From Formosa sp030427735 (lineage in GTDB: Bacteria > Bacteroidota > Bacteroidia > Flavobacteriales > Flavobacteriaceae), in assembly GCF_051200825.1 (NCBI RefSeq), contig NZ_CP195158.1, forward strand, positions 124,001-188,000: a stretch of 64,000 nt of DNA, in the 5' to 3' direction. The position numbers were made by a program, and so were the translations under genes. Shown one piece after another: positions 60,570-64,000 of this stretch. The notes beneath the pieces were generated by a model. That model was not told where the DNA came from, ran no database searches, and was given only the letters and a program-made list of their open reading frames with translations. Numbering within the stretch: position 1 is the first letter of the stretch; every line of letters begins with the position of its first letter.

Positions 60570-60605
60570 AAAAGGACTGCTTAAAGGGCAGTCCTTTTTA
60601 TTTTG
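60570..60605 (+). terminator. Terminator of the Cys-rich small protein gene
   Basis: AAAAGGACTGC (60570-60580) pairs with GCAGTCCTTTT (60588-60598), followed by T-rich sequence. Confidence 0.82.
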
Positions 60606-60670
60606 TCTCGAGGTTAAACTTATACGGTTTAATTAAAAAATGTAACTTTAATATTTAGAATATAAAGGTT

Positions 60671-61030
60671 ATGGCAAAGCACAACACGTTAGGACAATTA
60701 GGGGAAGATGAAGCCGTAGCTTATTTGATTAAAAAAGGGTATGAAATTTTAGACCGAAACTATCGTTACCAGAAAGCCGAGGTTGATATTTTGGCATTAA
60801 AAGCGGATGTTTTGACGGCTGTAGAAGTGAAAACCCGATCGACCACAGAGTTTGGAAACCCACAAGATTTTGTAAAGCCTAAACAAATACAACGGCTAGT
60901 TGGCGCTGTTGATGCTTTTATTGGAATTCACGATTTAGATGTCGAGGTTCGCTTTGATATTATTGCAATTGTAAAAACGCCATCAGGTTTTGATATAGAG
61001 CATTTAGAAGATGCTTTTTATTATTTTTAG
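60671..61030 (+). CDS. yraN: YraN/UPF0102-family endonuclease-like protein
   Basis: A 119-residue protein of the UPF0102 family, a small restriction-endonuclease-like (PD-(D/E)XK) fold often encoded near replication or wall genes. Visible: GEDEAVAYLIKKGYEILDRNYR at the N-terminus, the catalytic-core acids Glu37 and Asp39 in KAEVDILAL, and TAVEVKTRST. Homologues have been linked to DNA processing, but the in vivo role is not settled. Single gene; the bidirectional terminator behind it also serves the converging phosphatase gene. Confidence 0.9.
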   Translation: MAKHNTLGQLGEDEAVAYLIKKGYEILDRNYRYQKAEVDILALKADVLTAVEVKTRSTTEFGNPQDFVKPKQIQRLVGAVDAFIGIHDLDVEVRFDIIAIVKTPSGFDIEHLEDAFYYF

Positions 61031-61045
61031 AACTGTTTTAAAAGA

Positions 61046-61072
61046 AAAACCACGGCGACAAACCGTGGTTTT
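61046..61072. terminator. Bidirectional terminator between yraN and the phosphatase gene
   Basis: AAAACCACGG (61046-61055) pairs with CCGTGGTTTT (61063-61072). A-rich sequence on the left gives a T run on the minus strand. Confidence 0.75.
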
Positions 61073-61101
61073 CATGAAAATAAACAAACAAACTAAATTA
61101 A

Positions 61102-62193
61102 TTAGTATAAGAATTTAGTTTTAAGTTTCGCTTTGGCTGTAGAATCTACACCAATAGCCATTAAATAATTATCGAAAGACCCATATTGGGTGTCAATTTC
61201 ATTAAATCCTTTTTTTAGCCATTCGGCTTTAACGCCCATCAGCGGTCTTAATATGCGTTGGTCCATGCCGTAGTAACGCGCCGCTTTTTTGACCATATCT
61301 TCGTTATGCTCGAAACGGAAATAGTTAGATAATAGGTATTCGTTAATTATGGTTTCTTGATCGACACCTAAAGCACGAAGAATAAATGCCGAAGAAAACC
61401 CGGTGCGGTCTTTTCCTGCGGTACAATGAAACAATAACGGTGTTTGTACCTCATCTTCGTTTAATAAGTCGGCAAACATTTTCTTGAATTGTTCGGTGCT
61501 GCCTACAAATTGAATAGAAGCTTCTTCCATTAATTTGCTACTATCAAAGGTTTCTGGATCGGCTTCTTTAAGTACTTTCATCATTTCTTCCATTTTACCA
61601 TTTTTACCCATGTCGCCAATTGGCAGGTGTTTCCAATTCACCTGACTAGGATACGTGTCTGGTTTGTCTTCAATTTCTTGATCCGATCTTAAATCTAGGA
61701 TGGTTTTAATGTTCAGCGTTTTCATATAGGCCAGATCAGCTTCAGATAATTCAGCAATTTCACCAGATCTAAATAACATACCCCATTTGGTTTGTTTGCC
61801 ATCTGCAGTTTTAATACCGCCCATATCTCTAAAATTATACGCCTTTTCTAAATTGATTTCTCGTTCCGATAGGTATAAGGTATCGGCGCCATTTACGGCA
61901 GCAAAGAATAATCGTTTTGTAGGGCTTTCGTTTTTTATCTCTGCCGTATTGTTAGCTTCGTTTAAACTGGCCACTTCGTTCCATTGAATGGCGTTGGCGT
62001 TAGCTCCTTTGTAAATAGACCAATTGCCTTTGCTATTAAGTATTAATTGGTAATTGTTGTTATCTAAACGATTTACAAGAATGGTTTCGTTTAAAGTGTA
62101 TACTGGTTGTTCTGCTTTTTCGTAATCGGCGCAGCTATTAGCTAGAATAGCTGCGGCAATTAAACTGATGGTTTTATGTAAGTTGAATGTCAT
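61102..62193 (-). CDS. Tyrosine-protein phosphatase-like lipoprotein (Y_phosphatase3 type)
   Basis: A 363-residue secreted phosphatase: signal ending LANSC (lipoprotein), an N-terminal beta domain (about 30-120), then a dual-specificity phosphatase domain with NFRDMGGIKTADGK, ILDLRSDQEIE and the P-loop HCTAGKDRTGF (CX5R, Cys257 and Arg263). This type includes enzymes acting on phosphotyrosine, phosphoinositides or small phosphoesters outside the cytoplasm. It lies 11 bases after a TonB-dependent receptor on the same strand, suggesting release and uptake of a phosphorylated or phosphate-linked nutrient, by inference. Confidence 0.88.
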   Translation of the reverse strand: MTFNLHKTISLIAAAILANSCADYEKAEQPVYTLNETILVNRLDNNNYQLILNSKGNWSIYKGANANAIQWNEVASLNEANNTAEIKNESPTKRLFFAAVNGADTLYLSEREINLEKAYNFRDMGGIKTADGKQTKWGMLFRSGEIAELSEADLAYMKTLNIKTILDLRSDQEIEDKPDTYPSQVNWKHLPIGDMGKNGKMEEMMKVLKEADPETFDSSKLMEEASIQFVGSTEQFKKMFADLLNEDEVQTPLLFHCTAGKDRTGFSSAFILRALGVDQETIINEYLLSNYFRFEHNEDMVKKAARYYGMDQRILRPLMGVKAEWLKKGFNEIDTQYGSFDNYLMAIGVDSTAKAKLKTKFLY

Positions 62194-62204
62194 TGTGTAA
62201 CGAT

Positions 62205-64000
62205 TTAAAAGATGTTGTAATTAATACCAAGAATACCACGTAATGCATAATATTCTGTTTGTTCTGGTCTGTTGGTGTTGCCTTGGTAGTAACGCAATGG
62301 TGCGTTGGTAAGGTTGTTAAGCTCTACGTAAAAACGTAGTTTTGGGTTTAGTTTATACGACGCCGAAAAATCTACGGTAAAGTTTTTGTCGTACCAACGG
62401 TAGTTTTCTGGATTACCTTGTACTACAGCTAAAGATTCGCCTTTGTAATTTCCTGCTACACGTGCTGTAAAGCCGTTGCTTTCGTAAAATAAAGCTGAAT
62501 TAAAGATGTGTTTGGATTGATTCGGGATTTTTTCTGTAGCTGTTGTTACGATAATTTCTCCAGTATTCTCGTCTGTAGTGTACAATGGAACATTCATTTC
62601 GGAATCTGCAAAAGTATAGTTGGCTTCAACTCCAAAGTTGCTTAAAAACCCTGGTAAGAAAGTTAAACGTTTAGAAATACCAACTTCAAACCCAGCTAGC
62701 CAACCTTCTTCGGAGTTTTTAGGTTCTGTAATTTGAAACAATTCACTATCAATAGTTTCGTAACTACGAGCCGAATAGATTAGGTTTTTTAACGATTTGT
62801 AAAACACGCCTCCTGAGAGTAAACCAACATCTTTAAAATAATATTCGCCCATAAAATCGAAGTTATTGGAGTAGGTAGGTTCTAAATAAATATTACCTCT
62901 TACTATGGTGCTCGGTACGGTAAGTAAGCTTATTGTTTCGGTCGGATTTAAATCGGAGAAATTGGCTCTTGCGAACGTTTTGGTATACGCTAATTTTAGG
63001 TTTAAATGGTCGTTTGGCATGTATTTTACATGTAACATAGGTAGAAAAGAACCAAAGTCGTTAGAGTTTTCTATAGGATTGATTTCCTCACCTTCATCGG
63101 AAGTTGATACGCCGTAACCTTTGTATTTTAGATAGGTGTGTTCGTAACGGAAACCACCAATTAACGCCAATTTATCGCCAATTGTAAGATCGCCCATCAC
63201 ATAAGCAGCAGCAACGTCTTCGTTACCTGTGTAGAAAGAGCCTGCAGACGCTGGATTTTCTTTATTGAAATTGATGTGATAGTACATAGGGTTTTCCAAA
63301 GTTTCTTGATCGAACAATACAGGTAATTGCGATTTGTTAATCGGATCTAATAATACATTGTCGTAAGGACTATCAATTTCTGTTAAAAAGCCGCCGTTAT
63401 ACGGGAATCCTGTAGTTTCGTAGTCGGTCATGTGTATTGGAGCACCGTAATTTCCTCCTAAATACAAATAGTAACTGTAAGGCGCGCCACGTTCTAATTT
63501 CATGGTTTTGTATTTCCCGCCCATTTTAAGTTTAAAATTGTCTGAAGGAATATAGGTAAGGTCTAATTGCCCCACGTAGTCGGTTTCTTTACTGTACGAT
63601 TTGTAAGCCAATTGGTTGTCTAGTTGCAATTGAGAGTTTTGTACAGGCGAAGCTAGGTACGGCTGAATATTATCGTAATGGTCGCCAGTATAGCCAGCAG
63701 GCGCATCGATGTCTAAGAATTTATAACCATCGCTAGTTACATTGTTGTAGGTTACAGGAGTAGAGAAGGTAGCCATTAAATAAGCAGGATCCCCTGTATT
63801 TTCAGAATTTGGTAAACGGCGATTGCCCATTTCGGCGTCGTAAGTCGAAGCTCGCCAATCTAAGTTTAATTTTCCATTGGCAAATTTGTGGTTACCACCA
63901 ATTTCAGAACCGTACATGGTAATACCTGTTATACCATGTCGAACTCTTAAAGACATCTCGCTATCGGTAAAACTGAAGGTGTGTTCTACGGCAGATTCTT
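62205..64000 (-). CDS. TonB-dependent receptor, C-terminal portion (5' end beyond the window)
   Basis: An outer membrane receptor open from the right edge of the window (the frame continues upstream of the first internal Met at 63956 through ESAVEHTFSFTDSE) to a stop at 62205. About 598 residues of barrel are present, ending LRGILGINYNIF, a strand with terminal Phe. Typical barrel phrases: LALIGGFRYEHTYLKYKG, LNLKLAYTKTFARANFSDLNP and LTFLPGFLSNFGVEANYTFADS. The style is that of the TonB receptor family with a carboxypeptidase-like N-terminus, not SusC (no SusD downstream). The phosphatase lipoprotein follows 11 bases later. Confidence 0.9.
   Translation of the reverse strand, partial: ESAVEHTFSFTDSEMSLRVRHGITGITMYGSEIGGNHKFANGKLNLDWRASTYDAEMGNRRLPNSENTGDPAYLMATFSTPVTYNNVTSDGYKFLDIDAPAGYTGDHYDNIQPYLASPVQNSQLQLDNQLAYKSYSKETDYVGQLDLTYIPSDNFKLKMGGKYKTMKLERGAPYSYYLYLGGNYGAPIHMTDYETTGFPYNGGFLTEIDSPYDNVLLDPINKSQLPVLFDQETLENPMYYHINFNKENPASAGSFYTGNEDVAAAYVMGDLTIGDKLALIGGFRYEHTYLKYKGYGVSTSDEGEEINPIENSNDFGSFLPMLHVKYMPNDHLNLKLAYTKTFARANFSDLNPTETISLLTVPSTIVRGNIYLEPTYSNNFDFMGEYYFKDVGLLSGGVFYKSLKNLIYSARSYETIDSELFQITEPKNSEEGWLAGFEVGISKRLTFLPGFLSNFGVEANYTFADSEMNVPLYTTDENTGEIIVTTATEKIPNQSKHIFNSALFYESNGFTARVAGNYKGESLAVVQGNPENYRWYDKNFTVDFSASYKLNPKLRFYVELNNLTNAPLRYYQGNTNRPEQTEYYALRGILGINYNIF

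Overview
The window comes from a member of the Bacteroidota, almost certainly a marine Flavobacteriaceae. Evidence in the sequence: SusC/SusD genes, T9SS C-terminal sorting domains (types A and B), an OmpA protein with thrombospondin-3 repeats, RNase H with a viroplasmin domain, DUF4374 and DUF6252 lipoproteins, and promoters of the TTG-N19/20-TAnnTTTG form in place of -35/-10 boxes. The alginate lyase suggests growth on brown-algal polysaccharide.

Left edge (1-6600): the end of a SusC-like receptor, a SusD-like lipoprotein, a GH36 alpha-galactosidase and a fructokinase-like PfkB kinase form a polysaccharide/oligosaccharide utilisation locus. A tyrosine integrase follows, then a tRNA-Ala(GGC) fragment that keeps only the anticodon loop to the 3' end and is followed by a tRNA-type terminator. 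I read this as the right boundary of a tRNA-integrated island that carries the sugar locus.

Middle (6600-31000) is mostly chromosomal core: a lone modular PL6 alginate lyase behind a well-formed promoter and tandem palindromes; an AddB/AddA-like recombination nuclease pair interrupted by ompA and kbl; Mn-type superoxide dismutase; two copies of a candidate small RNA; purF, a PfkB kinase, rnhA, a cyclase and purN; then acpP-fabF-rnc and an IPExxxVDY-type gene coupled to pyk.

Right half (31000-64000): a DUF4374 lipoprotein plus TonB-dependent receptor (probable iron/siderophore uptake), dinB, CYTH, a YCII lipoprotein and gph, a TetR-controlled SDR/DsbA-like pair, a T9SS type B surface protein, an ALDH7-type dehydrogenase, an OmpA/HhH membrane pair, a decayed transposase, ppc, ferritin, an HDAC-like deacetylase, tex, a NlpE/META lipoprotein, metG, an LD-carboxypeptidase, yraN, and a tyrosine-phosphatase lipoprotein next to a TonB-dependent receptor cut by the window end.

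The observations most worth a second look are the duplicated small RNA with covarying terminators (20762-21234), a palindromic repeat inserted in frame into metG (57496-57544), a terminator-like hairpin inside the first codons of rnc, the tRNA-bounded island, and the operator architecture in front of the alginate lyase and the DUF4374/TonB operon. I saw no CRISPR array, no complete tRNA, no rRNA and no recognisable dedicated anti-phage system.
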